Shown: positions 35,600 to 48,699, numbered from the stretch's first letter. The stretch is 64,000 bases of DNA from Phoenix dactylifera (GCF_009389715.1 NW_024068223.1:1-64000); one strand, 5' to 3'. Made by a program: numbers and translations. The notes: generated from the sequence alone by a model not told the origin.

Positions 35600-36950
35600 G
35601 TGGCAGGGAAAAAGAGAGAGTATTGGAAGGGGAAGCAGATCTGAGAACTCTACTCTCTTCCTGCAGCAGTCTTGCTTTTGTTGGAGCGTAGGGATGGTAT
35701 AAACTAATACAAAGTTGAGAAATTAAGAAGCTTCTGTGGAATAAACTATACGCATTCCACTTGTAGATCTCATTAAAAGACGACAACTTGATGGTGAGGG
35801 AGAGGGAGGGGTGGGATGATAGAAACTGTCAGCCGGTGAGTTGCGTAAGACTTACAGTAAAGGAAAGAAAAGAAGAAAAGAAAAGAAAAGAAAAGAAGAA
35901 AAGAGCTTGCGGTTGTGAGAGGTTTTGTGGATGGTTGTAGCGATGGATCCTCGTTGGGTTGACAAATGCGCGCACACAGGCCAGCGTGGTCTTGGCTTTA
36001 ATGCATTGCTCCTTTTTGAGAGCCTTTTTAGAAGGACTAGATCGGATGCTGGTCCTCTGCATCAGAGATTGGGGAGATACAGGATGATCAGGACCGTCCA
36101 GCTAGTGGGTCACCCTTCTCCTGTGTCTTGCACTGTTGTCTCAATCCATGGCCTCCTTATCCAAACAATGCCCATGGGATTGCTTCATCAAAGCTCACCT
36201 AATTCAGTGCTCATATGTCCGTTCCTCAAAGCTCTGTTACTTGGACCTTGGTGGGTGATTGGTATTGGGACTAATTAAAATGATTATGATATCCTAATAT
36301 TCTGATTGATATATAACAACCAAGACATCAAATCAAACCATGAAAGTGAGGATAACAAAGTTTTAAAAAAAAAGTAAAAAAAAATGAAACTTGGGACTTG
36401 ATATTTTATTTGTAAATAATTTGTGATTGCTTCATATCAATGCAAATCGGAATCACTAAGTCGAGATCTTGGCTAATGTCGAAAAATTAGGTATGTTCAA
36501 ATCCATTGGCTTCAATCAACCATCATATATTCCTTGTGGAATTGAAACCATGATGGACTGGTAGCTCTCCTTTTAGGCATCCCTGAACCCTTCGTACCCT
36601 GTGTCTCATGTTCCCACCAACTTAAGTCTCTATCCCTGCGTTGCAAATTGCAACCGGACACGTCACTGAAGATTACCCATGTAGAAGGTTAAGAGGATGC
36701 CGTGGTACCAACCCTCACTACCTTTGGGAAAGAAGAGGGCTCTGTTTGCCTTACTGTATTATGGACCCCAACTTCTTATGATTCATGCTTGGGGTGGAAT
36801 CCTAAGAGCATCTTGCTTGCATGCAGACGAAAAAATAAAAGAAAAACAAGTATATTTCTAATGCTTGTTATCCACAGCTATATTGGTCCATTGCTATATT
36901 TGACATGAAAAAAAAAAGGACTTTGGGATATTTAGGCGATGATGAGTAAT
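35600..36950. other. Upstream region of NT-C2 gene and spacer
   Basis: The first few hundred bases are presumably the promoter of the minus-strand gene. A GAAAA-type repeat lies near 35865-35905. Beyond that I recognise nothing; short frames here lack family features. Confidence 0.4.
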
Positions 36951-36959
36951 GGTGCAGCC

Positions 36960-37148
36960 TTTCAACCTAAGTATGTTTTTAGAGAAGCAAACAGGATCGC
37001 AGACTAGGTGGCTTCGTATGTGGTCAGTCACTCTGTGGGTAAAAGAAGGGAAGTTGATTAGGGCGCTCCAGAACTTATTATTTTTTAACTTTATTGGATG
37101 TATTTGTACTAGAAGTACATGAATTATCGGTTTTCAGTAAAAAAAAAA
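36960..37148 (+). mobile_element. Degenerate 5'-truncated LINE 3' end
   Basis: It reads VFREANRIAD, then a stop, then VASYV, parallel to the LINE at 17440. It shares the 3' segment TTTTATTGGATG-like sequence (here ACTTTATTGGATGTA) and ends in an A run (37139-37148). Several in-frame stops show that it is decayed. Confidence 0.55.
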
Positions 37149-37149
37149 T

Positions 37150-38895
37150 AAAAGGCTTCTGTGTCCTGGATAGGAGGGCTCAGTCATTGCATTGCTTCTT
37201 GAGGGTGTTTTGGTCTAGATAAAATGGATTGGAGAAAACCGAGGTGGGAAGGCGAAGTCTAACGGCCTCATTTTTTTCAAACTTTACACATGCTGCCAAC
37301 ATCATGCCCCCTTGGGGTCATTTATTTTATTATTCTTAGGAAAATGACTGCTTACCTGAAAAAAAAAAAATTTCTTTCGTTTTCAGAGATAATGTTAACA
37401 AGAAGTTACATGATTTCAACCTTTCGTTTTCATGGTTTAAAATAATAGCCATTATAATAGTTTTGACTCCTATTTGTGCAGTTATATAAAAATGGTGACA
37501 AATTCAAATAATGGACATTGTTTAAGTATCATTTTGTTAAATAACTATTATGCCTGTGAATGATCAGCATTTGTTTTATTGATCCTTTTGTCCCATTAAG
37601 TGATTTGTTTACTCATGCTTCCATGTTATTTTAGAAAATTTTTCCTGTTAAAATATAATTTAAATGAACTTTTATCAAAAAAAGCCATTTTGTTTCCAAT
37701 TTTGTAGCGATGGATCACGTTATATATTTTTTTCACGGATCCATTTCGAACATTATTAGATCATTATGCTCTGTTTATCATGACTCTTACGAGAACATAT
37801 TATTTTGTACTTAACGTATACATGTGTTCTAATGCTTGTGTTTGCTATTATATCATTTAGTTAAGATTAAAATATATATTTTAGCTTGGAGGCATAATAT
37901 TCAAGGCATCATCCTGAATGAAAAAAAGAGAAGTATCTTCTTTCACATGAATTTTCTACTAGTCATTTTGAAATCTATGCAATAGGTGATCCAGCGGTAG
38001 ATTCGTAAGATAGAAAGTGAATTTTTCTTTTTCATGGGAGATACAACCCCTATTCTGAATGAAATAAACTTAGTAAGATCACGGGAAAAAAAATAATTTT
38101 TTACAACTTTTTTTGGTGCATTACTTTTATAAAGTTAATTAAAAGTGGATTGTAGCTTACTACCAAGGACATGGCAAAGTCTGATGCTATTTATAGCCGT
38201 TGGTTTGACAAGCAACAAAAGAGGAAGAAAAGCCATCAGAACTTGCTGCCAAAATCCACCTTATGTTGTCATGCTTAGAAATCTTATTGATGTGATGATC
38301 TCTCCCCATTCCTTGTATGTTATGTTATACTTGCAGAACAAATTAGCTGCTACTATTCTCCATCATTTATGGCTTCACATGGATGGCTGCCCGGATTTAA
38401 TATTAACCAAACTTGGCCCTACAGCAAGATGATGCACATAACCCACTGAGGGACCCAAATATCAGCTTTTGGATCCGTCATGGTTGTCAGCCCTCTCAAT
38501 CTCCACCAAGAAGTTACCATGAATCATCTTTCAGTGGGCCTTAGTCTTGGCAAATTGCCACATCATTAGCTTATTCTACTGCATTTGGCTAGATTGGCTT
38601 GTGGTCCATTAGATGCTGCCTGCACTTTATGGTAAGTTTATACTAGCTGCTCGGTTGGATTGGTGTTTATACTTTGTAAGTTTCTTTTTTCAACTATAAA
38701 TCCATAAATGTTGTTAATTGATATTTATCAATTATCAATTACTTGAAAAGTTTATCAATTTCTTGGCTTTGGAAAGATATGCAAGATAACATACCAAAAG
38801 AAAGACATGTGAGAAAAATAATATAAGTTACATCTGGAGAGCATTAAGAAAGTTCCTAATTTACACAGAGTTCCTAATTTGCTTTAGCTTTTAGT
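37150..38895. other. AT-rich intergenic region, nothing recognised
   Basis: Several A runs and short frames are present without family resemblance. No gene is supported. Confidence 0.4.
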
Positions 38896-38899
38896 GACC

Positions 38900-38965
38900 C
38901 ATGTGGACCTATATTTAGTCTCATATCGGCTATGTACTAGATAGATTTTAAAATCGGTGCAGAAC
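38900..38965 (+). mobile_element. Short TRIM LTR fragment
   Basis: ATTTAGTCTCATATCGGCTA followed by a TAGATAGATTTTAA-like word matches the middle of the TRIM LTR at 45149-45285 (TTTAGTCTCACATCAATTA). Only this part is recognisable. Confidence 0.4.
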
Positions 38966-38969
38966 TTCT

Positions 38970-41700
38970 ACAAGTAACTAAATTTGAATGAGCGACTGAC
39001 CGAAGGAAAAAAAAAAAAAAAGACATATTAACTTGAATTGCTATATAATGTTGTTTAGTCTTAAAAACTCATTTCTAATGTTGATTGTACCTAAGGTCCG
39101 AAACTAGAAGTTACTCGTTATCTTTCCATTATTTGCAATGTCCAACTCAGAATTCGATATTCTACTCAAGCCCTAAAGTGCATCCACATTTCTTTCCTAC
39201 AAATTTTTACCTAACATCTTACCTAAAGTTAATTCCATCTCAATGCTGCAACAACCCCAAGCAGGTTGATTGTAAAAATCAACAACCCCAGATTCGTGTT
39301 TTATTTTCTAAAGTTTATCATGACCTTCCCATGATTTTCTACCAAACCTTTTGCCCTAATCCCAAAGTTTTAAATAACACATGATCCTATGATGATAGCC
39401 CCCAACCTCATTATTGGCTGTTATAATAATTATAATTAATAGTCCCCCACCCCATTATTGACTGTTACAATAATTATAATAGATGTTATTTATCCCAAAA
39501 AATATATTTCGAATTTTACAATAATAAGTTATTCGCTAAAATTTAACAGTATTATAATGAAAAATAATAGATAATAGCGAAAAAATAATGGCAGTATTCT
39601 TTATCACATTTTGTTAAATAAGTTTAATTTTTTGACAGCACAATGCTTTTAGAGAAAAAAATCTCAGGCAAAACAATTTGAATTTTGCACCAGTAGTTTA
39701 TTTAAAAGAAGGTACAAGAAAAAATAACATCCATTATTTATGTCATAGTAATCCGTTATAATGAAAAATAATGAGAAATAATGGAAAAGTAATGATTTTT
39801 ATATTTTTCTACATTATTCATCCTGCTAACGTAATGAAGGGTGGTCAAAAAACCATAATGATGGCTATTATAACGGTTGATATAGCACCGATACCATGCC
39901 CAATCCAGATTTCATGTCATTCTTAGTAGTTCTTGGATTGCATGGAGTTAATATGATGAGTCTTTTTCATAATTCGAATCATGTATACTTATGAATTTGA
40001 TTTGTTCTTTATAACAACTTATCTGGATTCCTACATAAATCCTAATATGATGTTGATTCTGAACAATTAATTTTCATTCTTTATTTTCTTCTTCACCTTT
40101 TTCTTGAGAGAAGATAGGAAACTAAATTCTTCTATTTATTAAGTGAATTCTCATTCTCTTAGGTAACAGAAACAGGTCTACATGGATATAGGAAAGTGGG
40201 TCTCTTAACCAAAAAATAATCAAATATAATCCAAATATTTGTATAATAATGCATTTTAATATGATAGGAAATGGGTGCATCATTTAAATGAATGATTCCT
40301 TTAACTAAGTTCGATATCAACATCATAACTGACCTCGCTCCTGGGCTTATCTCACTTTTAATCCTGAAGTCCTTTCCCTCAATGCCAATTTTAATATCTT
40401 TGCCAATATATTTAAAATCTTAGTCCTTGCAAATTGATATATCTTTTGATGATTATAGCAGTTAAGACGAGCGAGGCTTTTCTGTTTTTCTATTCCTATC
40501 TTAATTAATTGAGTTTTTAACAAATAAATATATGTAGAATGAACCATAAAATGTACTTTAATTTTGACACTAATATGTCATGCTAGATATTTACATATGT
40601 TGGTCACTTTATATATGATATGAGATCTTGTATTATCTCAATTTTTCAGAATTTTCTCAGGTTCCATCATCCAACAAAAACATGATACCTCGGCCAACTT
40701 TGCTTTGTCAAGGGTGCGAGCTAGTTGTGTCAGTATAACTATTTGGCATGGGATGTCAATGGGCCTTAGAACAATCATATTTTCGCTTCCATGAATCATA
40801 GTGCTAATTTGTTAAAAAAATTGCAGAAGAAGTGGAAAACAAGAGAAAAAGAGAGAGAGAAAAGTGATTTTATTTCTCTCTTCCATCATATTCGGTACAT
40901 ATCAAAAGTTATATATACTCGTGTACAGACTACATAAAAGAAAAATAATATAGGCTGATATAGGATCATACTAACAAAAAAATAATATTACTTGCTGATA
41001 TAAATTGTAATACGATTCCTAAAATCACTCTAACTAAATAATACTAACAAAGAAAAATAATATTGATCGATATAGAATCACGCTAATAATAAAAAATATT
41101 ATGAGCTGATACAGATTGTTATGCGATCTCTAAAGTTACGCTATCATAGTTTTAATTAAAATAAAAAGGAAAGAAGAAAGAAGAAAAAAAAGACAAGGCT
41201 TTGCTTTGTCTTGGTCTTCACTAATTTGATTAGAACCCTCTTTGTTCTAGATTCTACATTTCTTTTCAACTTGCATACCACTATTTCACATAGCCAAGCA
41301 GATGCATTTCATGTTGTAGATCTACTTCCATCATGATTAATAATTCCCATTAGGTGGACTAAATGGACCCATGGCATCAAGAACCCTTCTTTTTTGCCCT
41401 AATGATTAAATATCCTACGTGCCATCAGCCTCTAGCTCTTCTGTCACAAAGTGTAACAACTACAAAGAAGCCTGGTCTCTCTGACCAAATTTGGCTCCCC
41501 CTTCAAGTTCTTCTTCCATAAGCACACGCAATGATTTAGTTGTCTTTACCTCAATGGACAACACTTTCACTTCCTGGACCACTAGAGTAATGTGCAAATA
41601 AAAGGTTGATGGGCTTAGGGAGAACAATTTTGTAAGCTTCTAATGGCAAGCTTGGTGGCTCAATTTTGTAATATGGATGAACAATTTGTTCTTATCCATA
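38970..41700. other. AT-rich intergenic region
   Basis: Contains repeated TTATAATAATTATAAT-type words near 39415-39480 and GATATAGGATCA/TGATACAGATTG-type repeats near 40955-41130. No coding gene is supported. Confidence 0.4.
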
Positions 41701-41721
41701 ATACCATCTCCCAGAGGTTGG

Positions 41722-42000
41722 TATAAATAGATTTATGGTGCTCAATCCTCCACTTTGTCTTGGACAAATCCTTAGCATTTCCTGCTCAAATAACAAAGGA
41801 AACCACTTGCATGTTTGGGAACCAGGTCCAAGTCTTGCCTTGCTTTGAAGGTTCTTACCAAGTGGCTTAAATTGATTTGTGCCTTCACTTGGGGAAGAGA
41901 GAATTTAGGGTTTCTGAGGGAGGACCAACCTTAGCACTGCTTGTGTAGACCATCATCAAAAGCCTTCCTTGGCATGGATATTTCTGTGTATGCTTTTCAT
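41722..42000 (+). promoter_or_regulatory. Isolated promoter-like sequence with leader, no ORF
   Basis: A good TATA box (TATAAATA, 41722-41729) is followed by a leader-like stretch of normal base composition to about 41995, then T-rich intron-like sequence. No reading frame of note follows. It could be the first exon of a noncoding transcript or the relic of a promoter. I could not match it to a known microRNA precursor. Confidence 0.25.
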
Positions 42001-44240
42001 TTCTTTCTTGAGCTTCTTTGCACTTTGTTTCCTTTTCTTTATTTTGATTCATGCTTCAGCTAAAAACTGGAAAATCTTGAATTCGCATTTTATATGATAA
42101 TTCTTCAGCCCCCTTTTTTAAATGTACTTACATATTAGCTTGGTATGAGGTTCTTTTTCATAAACTTTTGGTGATCTCTATAATCGATTTTTTCTGCTTC
42201 TTTCGATATATTGCTTCTTGCCAACAAAGTCCAGTTCTTTGATCATACAATGACTCTAGTACTATTTAGGGACTTCTTTTCTCATTTTTCCCCTTTGATC
42301 ATACTAGGGTACAGTGTGAATAATTTCATCACACTTTTTTAAGGACATCTTAAACATACTTTATCAGGCTTTTAACCTTTTAATTCTTGAATAAAAGACT
42401 GGGGTACATCCCTTAATCATGCATCTCTTATCTTTAACAAGTCTTAAATTCTTTTAGCTGCATACCTTTCTAGGATGCTCTATTTCGTTCCTATTCTGAA
42501 GGATGCGATTGTTGCTCCGCTTTTTCGAAGGAAAGCTTCAATGCTGATCTTCTCTGCGGTCCTGCTTTTGTTCAGAACTTTTTATGCTTAATCTGAAATG
42601 TTGATGTTTTACAATCCCACATCTAATCCACTCAATGTCATATCTTTGTTAGCTTTCAGCTCATGATTGAAGTAACCTAAGGTATTCATTTACCTTTTCA
42701 AAGAGCTATTTTGAAGCCATATCCATCATCATTACATTAAAGTAGTTATAGCTTACCCCACCTTTGTTCAGCCTTGTTAGTGGTTGTTATATCTTACCAA
42801 ATGTCTGTTGTTTGACTGCTACCTATGACATCAAATATGAACTTCATTAATGGTGGATTCCTCTTCCACTTACTTGAATGAGCTTTCAATCTCTTTCTTG
42901 TCTCAATTTTTGACCATTTCTTCTCTAAAACAACTCACACACAGTACTTAACACACTTCGATCAGTGCTCTTCTGAAAAGTAAAACATACTCTATTTTGC
43001 TTGATTTAGGCCATTAACTTTTGCCATGTGGTCTTAATTAATGGCATTTACTTTTTCTTTTAACTTCAGTGATTCTTTTATCTTATAGGTATATTGTATT
43101 TTTTTCCCTTTTCTTTTTTTTTTCCTCTCTTTAAGAAAGGGGAAGAAGAAGACCCCACTGGCTTTATCTAGCATTTACATGGTCTGAATGTGTCGGCTCC
43201 TCAGAAGGACCCCATGTTAGATGTGAAGTAATAGACATTAATGCTAATCTAATTGAATGGTAGTCAGTGATGTTGGTAGGATTCTCAAAGGATGGACAAG
43301 AAGACTCATGAAAATGAGATCTCACAGTAAATAAACTAAAATAAACTAAAATAAAATAAGAAGAGCAAGACCAAGAAGGGTAATGGCTAGGAAGGCCCAA
43401 ACCTTGGATACTGCATGGTAGAAGGGGATTGGTGCAATCATGGGGTCATTGCAATATACATTGGGGCGGTGGCATACCAACTTGGCTAATAACATATATA
43501 TGGAGCACATGTTGGTTCTTGAGCCATTTGTTATATTAAACAAGGATAATTTCATAATGTGCCAAATAGATGACTTGGATAGGGGGAGTGCAAGATCTCA
43601 AACTTGTATTAGATACTCAGATCTCAAACTCGCAGCAAGTCTAATCTCAAGGTTTGTCAAATGATTCATACAGTTGTAGTACAGATATATCCAAAAAAGT
43701 CAAAAAACAGCAAGTCACGGAGCACTCTAGGCAACTCCCTCTCTCCAACCCATGAGACAAGAACTTGCCACTTCTTGCATGTCTATCTAACGATGAGTTT
43801 GTGTACTAGGGATAAAGAGAGTGCAGCTATGTGACTTAACATACAAAAGAAAAGAAGTGTTCAGGAAATCATGTATTCTAAAGCTCCAAGCAATCAAAAT
43901 TTAAATTGTAACCATTTTTAATGAAACCATTTTTCTACTTTATTATTTAATTGATGCTTATCAGGAACATGTTATCCAAGTTACTTTGTTTAGGTACTGT
44001 ACATGGCTCCCCTAATTGTTAACAACAAACTTCTTGGAGTTACAAAAAGAATGATTGCATAGCGTGGTTTGCGCTCCAAGTCCAGATCTGACATTATAAT
44101 CTATGGAGGACTCCTGAATAAAATAACAAACAAGCAATAGATTGTTTAGTCCCATGCAATCCCCTGTTCCACCTAAAAAAAATCAATGAAAAACTCATGG
44201 AAGTAGTAACTGGTTTTATTAGAGAGGTCTAATTGTGAAG
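42000..44240. other. T-rich intergenic region, nothing recognised
   Basis: No coding gene or named repeat is supported. The texture (T-rich, unbroken) resembles intron sequence downstream of the 41.7-kb promoter-like site. Confidence 0.35.
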
Positions 44241-44243
44241 TCT

Positions 44244-44341
44244 GGCAAGTAAAGGGTGGGCATTGCAGGTGGAGAGAGCTCGTGGTGGGGCCTCAATGGG
44301 TCAGGTTGGGTGCAGGGGTTGCTGGGTTCCTTTTACTTGCC
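44244..44341. repeat. 98-bp inverted repeat (possible hairpin)
   Basis: GGCAAGTAAAGG (44244-44255) pairs with CCTTTTACTTGCC (44329-44341) with one bulge. The 73-base interior is GC-rich and does not continue the stem well. Confidence 0.4.
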
Positions 44342-44853
44342 TTTAAAGCTGGTGGTCATGCCTTTGGGCATGAAGTCCTTTAACCCTGCCAGGCTCCTCC
44401 TGTGGACAGGAAATAATGGGATGGATCTGAGAGGACTGGAATTAAAGTGTGAGTTGGTGCAGCCTAAGAAAGTGATGTCTCACTGGTATTCATTGGAAGA
44501 TAGGCAAATTGTGGCTCCCCTGGGTGGATCATCATCCATAGAAGCCTTTTTTTTCTGCCACACAAACCTAATTCTTGCATGTAAAATGCTGGTTAGATTC
44601 TAAAGTATGTTACTTTAGCATGTGCAGTGCCTCGGATCAATTAGGTGTAAACAAAATACTTGTTGGACTTCTATGTAACTTTAGCATGTCTCTATGCTAT
44701 ACTGTTCATCAATTAGATTGGAAAATAATAGAACAATATGATCCTTATGATATACTGTTCTCGTAGAATGGCCATTCCGTGCCAACATACTCAAATCCGC
44801 CTTTCTTTTCACATGCATGAAAGAGTTCTCTCTCTAGCTATTTTCTTTCTTGG

Positions 44854-45285
44854 TGTGAGGATCTGTGCGGGCGTGTGATTAGTTTCATATCAGTTATTCG
44901 CTGGATAGATCTTAAGTACGTATACAGGATCCAAGAATCCAAATAATACTAATACCTTCCGGCTAGCCATTAGGTGAGATCTTGAGTTGTGACAAATAGT
45001 ATCAGAGCGGATCCAGCTCATAAATTATGTGGACTAGAGGACACTGCATCACGGATCCATTGGGGCTGACCATAGGCCAATCATGATGCTTGTGATTAGT
45101 TGTGACCCTTAGTCTGACGACTACGTCATGGCTTAAATGGGAGGAGTATGTCAGGATCTGTGCGGACGTGTATTTAGTCTCACATCAATTATTCATTGGG
45201 TAGATCTTAGGTACTTATACAGGATCAAAGAATCCAAATAATACATTCCAGCTATATATTTTAGATGAGATTCTGGGTTATGACA
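44854..45285 (+). mobile_element. Complete TRIM retrotransposon (432 bp)
   Basis: 5' LTR 44854-44994 (141 bp) and 3' LTR 45149-45285 (137 bp) both run TGT..GACA and share AGGATCTGTGCGG, GTAGATCTTA and AATCCAAATAATAC. The primer-binding site AATAGTATCAGAGCGG (44995 on) is one base off the initiator-Met tRNA complement. A polypurine tract AAATGGGAGGAG ends just before the 3' LTR. The 154-bp interior is noncoding. The flanking pentamers (CTTGG and CTATG) do not match, so the target duplication has decayed or one border has shifted. It would depend on proteins of another element. Confidence 0.85.
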
Positions 45286-45297
45286 CTATGTCTCTGT

Positions 45298-45393
45298 TTC
45301 TTTCTCTCTCTCACCATCGCTCTATCTCATTTCTTTCATTACTCTCTGTTTCTGTCAGTACACTCTCCCTATCATTTTTCTTCCTCCCTCCCT

Positions 45394-45430
<37 letters not shown>

Positions 45431-45558
45431 CCTCCTCTATCTCTCTTGTTCTCTCACGCTTTCTCTTATCTCTATTGTGTTATCTCTCTCTCTCTAGCTT
45501 TATCTCATTTTCAGTCTCTCTCCCTTTATCTCTATTCCATTGTCTCTCTAGGTTCCTT

Positions 45559-45596
<38 letters not shown>

Positions 45597-45620
45597 TCTC
45601 CCTCCCTCCCTCCCTGCTTT
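45298..45620. repeat. CT-rich microsatellite block
   Basis: Long runs of (CT)n with CCCT units, separated by degenerate CT-rich stretches. It starts just after the TRIM. Ser/Leu-rich frames across it are low complexity, not genes. Confidence 0.9.
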
Positions 45621-46024
45621 CTTTTGCTCTTCATCTAAACAAATTGAATCAATAGAGGATATTTTACTTTTATCCACCGAGACGTAAATGGTTAGAAAAC
45701 TAATAAACTAATAAAATCTATATTTTCATCGGAAAATAGTTGTTAGTTTACTAGTTGTGAAGATCAAGAATGCACATATGGCATTAGGAAAGCAAACAAA
45801 TTGAAATTAGCTAGATTTTTTTTATGCCCATCACATTTGATATATATTGTTTGACCCATGTCTTAAAAGCTTTATGGTTTTAAAACTGAGTAGATTGTTA
45901 GGAGCCTTACTTGCTTTGACCTCTCCAAATTCTAAGGATGATTTGGAGTTATTAAATCCAAATCCTCCAGTTCTCGAGGTAAATCATGAGGCTTGCTCAA
46001 CATAGTTAAAGAGACTGTTGGTCT

Positions 46025-46421
46025 TATAACAACCTATGACCTCATCCAAAAATACTAGCCGATATCCGACAAGAAATCGATGTAGAACTAAACACACGTC
46101 TGTACGGATCTTTACATAATCTATCTGTTTAAGCTCCGACGTCTTCGTCAGACTAAAGGTTTAAATCCATTCAAATCTAATCACAAGCACCATGATCGAT
46201 CCGTAGTTAACTTCAATAGATCTATGCTGCAATGTCCCGTAGGCCTTATAGATTATAGGCCAGATCCGCTTTGATACTATTTATAACAACAAGCCAATAC
46301 CTTATCCAAAATTGCTAGCCGATAGATATTATTTGAGTTTCTTAATTCTATATACGTTTTTAAGATCTACCCAGCGAGTAACCGATGTGGAACTAAATAC
46401 ACAATCGCACGAGTCCTGACA
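46025..46421 (-). mobile_element. Second TRIM copy, minus strand, damaged 3' LTR
   Basis: On the minus strand the 5' LTR (46421 down to 46283, 139 bp) starts TGTCAGGACTCGTGCG and ends GTTATA. A primer-binding site AATAGTATCAAAGCGG follows. The interior shares words with the copy at 44854 (CATGATGCTTGTGATTAG-like). The 3' LTR (about 46114 to 46025) is only some 90 bp because its middle is deleted. Confidence 0.75.
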
Positions 46422-46429
46422 GGTTTTAA

Positions 46430-47925
46430 GAAAAGCACTAAAAAGCTCTAAAGCAAATGCATCTTCTAAAATTTGCAGGAGGTGCCGAAGAAATCATTCA
46501 AAAAAAACATGAAAAATACATATCTAGCCCTTCTTGTAGTGAATCCTGCTCCATGGAAGAGTTTAATGGAGCTATCTGAAAAGGCTTTGACTATTCCAGG
46601 GGATGTAGATTCCTCATTAATGGGATTTCAATAGGAATTGAAATCATCGATAAGGGCCATAAGAAACTTGATTAAGCGCTGATTATCTCTGTAGGCAGTT
46701 CTCTTTAGTTGAATCTGTTATACATCTAGCTTGAACAAAGACATGCCTTATTGTCTTCGGACAAAAAACTAAAGAAAATGATGATAAGTTGTTCTATAAA
46801 AAAAAGATATTTGGATTACTACATTTATTGAGCGCTAATTAAAGTTCTTACTCTTTTGTGCTATCACAAGGTCATTCATATTTCGTCAAGTTGCTTATCT
46901 TCGATTATGATCTTTGATCCCTTTATACCAAAAACAAAAGAAAGAAAAATAGAAGACTCGAGCTGGGCCTGTGCCTATTTTATCTCCAGGCTAAACCGAT
47001 CTGGTTAGACAGCCCATGGGCCAAATCTGGCCACTATGGGGTTTTGCCGAGGAGCTCCTTCGCAGCGAAGATGAAATAGAAATAATTTTACCAACATCTT
47101 AAATTGCAAACCAAATGCCCAGATCTGTGGAAATTATAGGAATCAAATTGTGGAAAGCCAATTAAGTACGAATTAGGAATAGCATATTTCCAAATATTTG
47201 GACATGGTGAAGTTACCTTGATGTATCATCCCTCAAAAGAAGATTATAGAAATATAATGAATGCAAAATACCACTAACATTTGAAGGGACAAAGTGTTAA
47301 AATGGCTCTAGGTTCATGTCTGTGATCGATCGGGCATGACATTAGGGTAATTCCCTCAACATCCGACTGCATGTTAGCTCTATGGTAATCCTGCTTCATA
47401 TGTAAATTTGTTTAAAAGTACTAACCAATGCACCATATCTTAAAATTGGTTTTAGGTTGGCTCTTAGTTGAATGGATAAAAGTAAGAGCATAGTATTTAC
47501 CAAAGCATTTGATGAAAGAAAAAGAGAAAGTTCCACAAAGCTTGGTAGATCAGATAGCTAGAACGGATCCAACATTTGGTGAACAAAGGCAATGGAATCA
47601 ATTCCTCCATCTTTCCCTGCTTTAATTACGTGGACCCAAACTTAGATCATGTCTGTTGGCCTCCTTTTTCACGTAACTCATCATTAGATCTGCTTTTCCT
47701 GTCTTTTTGCAAGTTCATCAGGAGTTCAAAGCTTAGATCATAAAGAGATAACCTTTGTTGCAGTAATTATTTTGCCATCATTATCATTGGACAGTGGCAG
47801 AAATCCAAATTGGACATATAGAAGCATGCAAATGTTAGGAACCAAAATTTCTGGGCTTCTTTTGGAAGGAAGTAAGTTTCCACAGGTTTGCTTGCTTGCA
47901 TATTACTAGCGGAACCTAACATTCC
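46430..47925. other. Intergenic region, little recognised
   Basis: A CTCGAGCTGGGCC-type patch near 46960 hints at an hAT fragment. Otherwise I see neither genes nor named repeats. Confidence 0.35.
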
Positions 47926-47927
47926 TG

Positions 47928-48120
47928 CAATCAGGTTGGATTGGATCAGATACAAATTGGATCAGATATAAAATAAATTAAAAGTTTATCAATCTAAACC
48001 TAATATGTTTTTTAAACAGATTAAGAATCCAGATTCGAGTCTGACCATTTTATTAAACAAATAAATTAAGCCGACATATAATGGATTGTATCGAGTTAAA
48101 CGGGTTAAGCGATTAAAAAA
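47928..48120 (+). mobile_element. hAT-like non-autonomous element fragment
   Basis: It begins GCAATCAGGTTGGATTGGAT (after CCT), the same terminus that appears inverted near 50925. Subterminal GGATCAGATA words repeat, as in hAT-type elements. The right end was not found. Confidence 0.4.
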
Positions 48121-48129
48121 TTTAGTTTG

Positions 48130-48690
48130 ATCTTATATTTTTTTTAGAAAATATTGGTCATATATTTTGAAATTATTAAAAAAATTATGTATTTATTTAT
48201 TTATTTATTTCTTATTATCATTAGTAATAGTACTAAATAATTACTAGAATATAATATTATATACTATTATTATTATGGTCCGAACCCGACACCCAAATCG
48301 ACCATGTGACATGGCAACACACACCCTAAGGCAGGCCCAAGATAATATGCAAGGCCTAAAAGAACTATTGACAACCTCCATATTTATGAGCAATAATATC
48401 CTCAGTTCATACTAAATTGCAAACTTGTATAAAATTATTCTAGCTTCCTTTGACACTTAGATTTCAAATTTTAAATTTTGCTTAGACCTGGGTTTGTTCA
48501 AGACCCCGGGTAGGACCCAAACCTTGAAGCTGTGCATTGAGCAAGACTTGGGCTTTGCCAAGCTGGGCTCGGGCCCAAAATAATATTGTTGATATTAGAC
48601 CCAGGCACAACTCGTCTCAATGCATGCTCGGGCCTCCTGTCAACCAAAAAAAGTCTAATTAGGAGGAGCATGGTTGCAAAAGTATAATGA
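48130..48690. other. AT-rich spacer with a GGGCTCGGGCC patch
   Basis: The stretch is AT-rich to about 48280. Sequence with GGGCTCGGGCCC and GACCTGGG words follows (about 48485-48640), resembling hAT subterminal repeats. No gene is seen. Confidence 0.4.
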
Positions 48691-48699
48691 TTTGAGCCG

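Noticed and set aside
44200-44600. MicroRNA precursor
   Set aside because: I compared the arms by eye with the conserved plant miRNA sequences that I remember and found no match; the stem is short.
44256-44603. 115-codon frame at 44.3 kb
   Set aside because: No recognisable domain, no promoter or splice support, and nothing conserved that I can identify.
45265-45687. Ser/Leu-rich frames of up to 140 codons
   Set aside because: Direct translation of a CT microsatellite.
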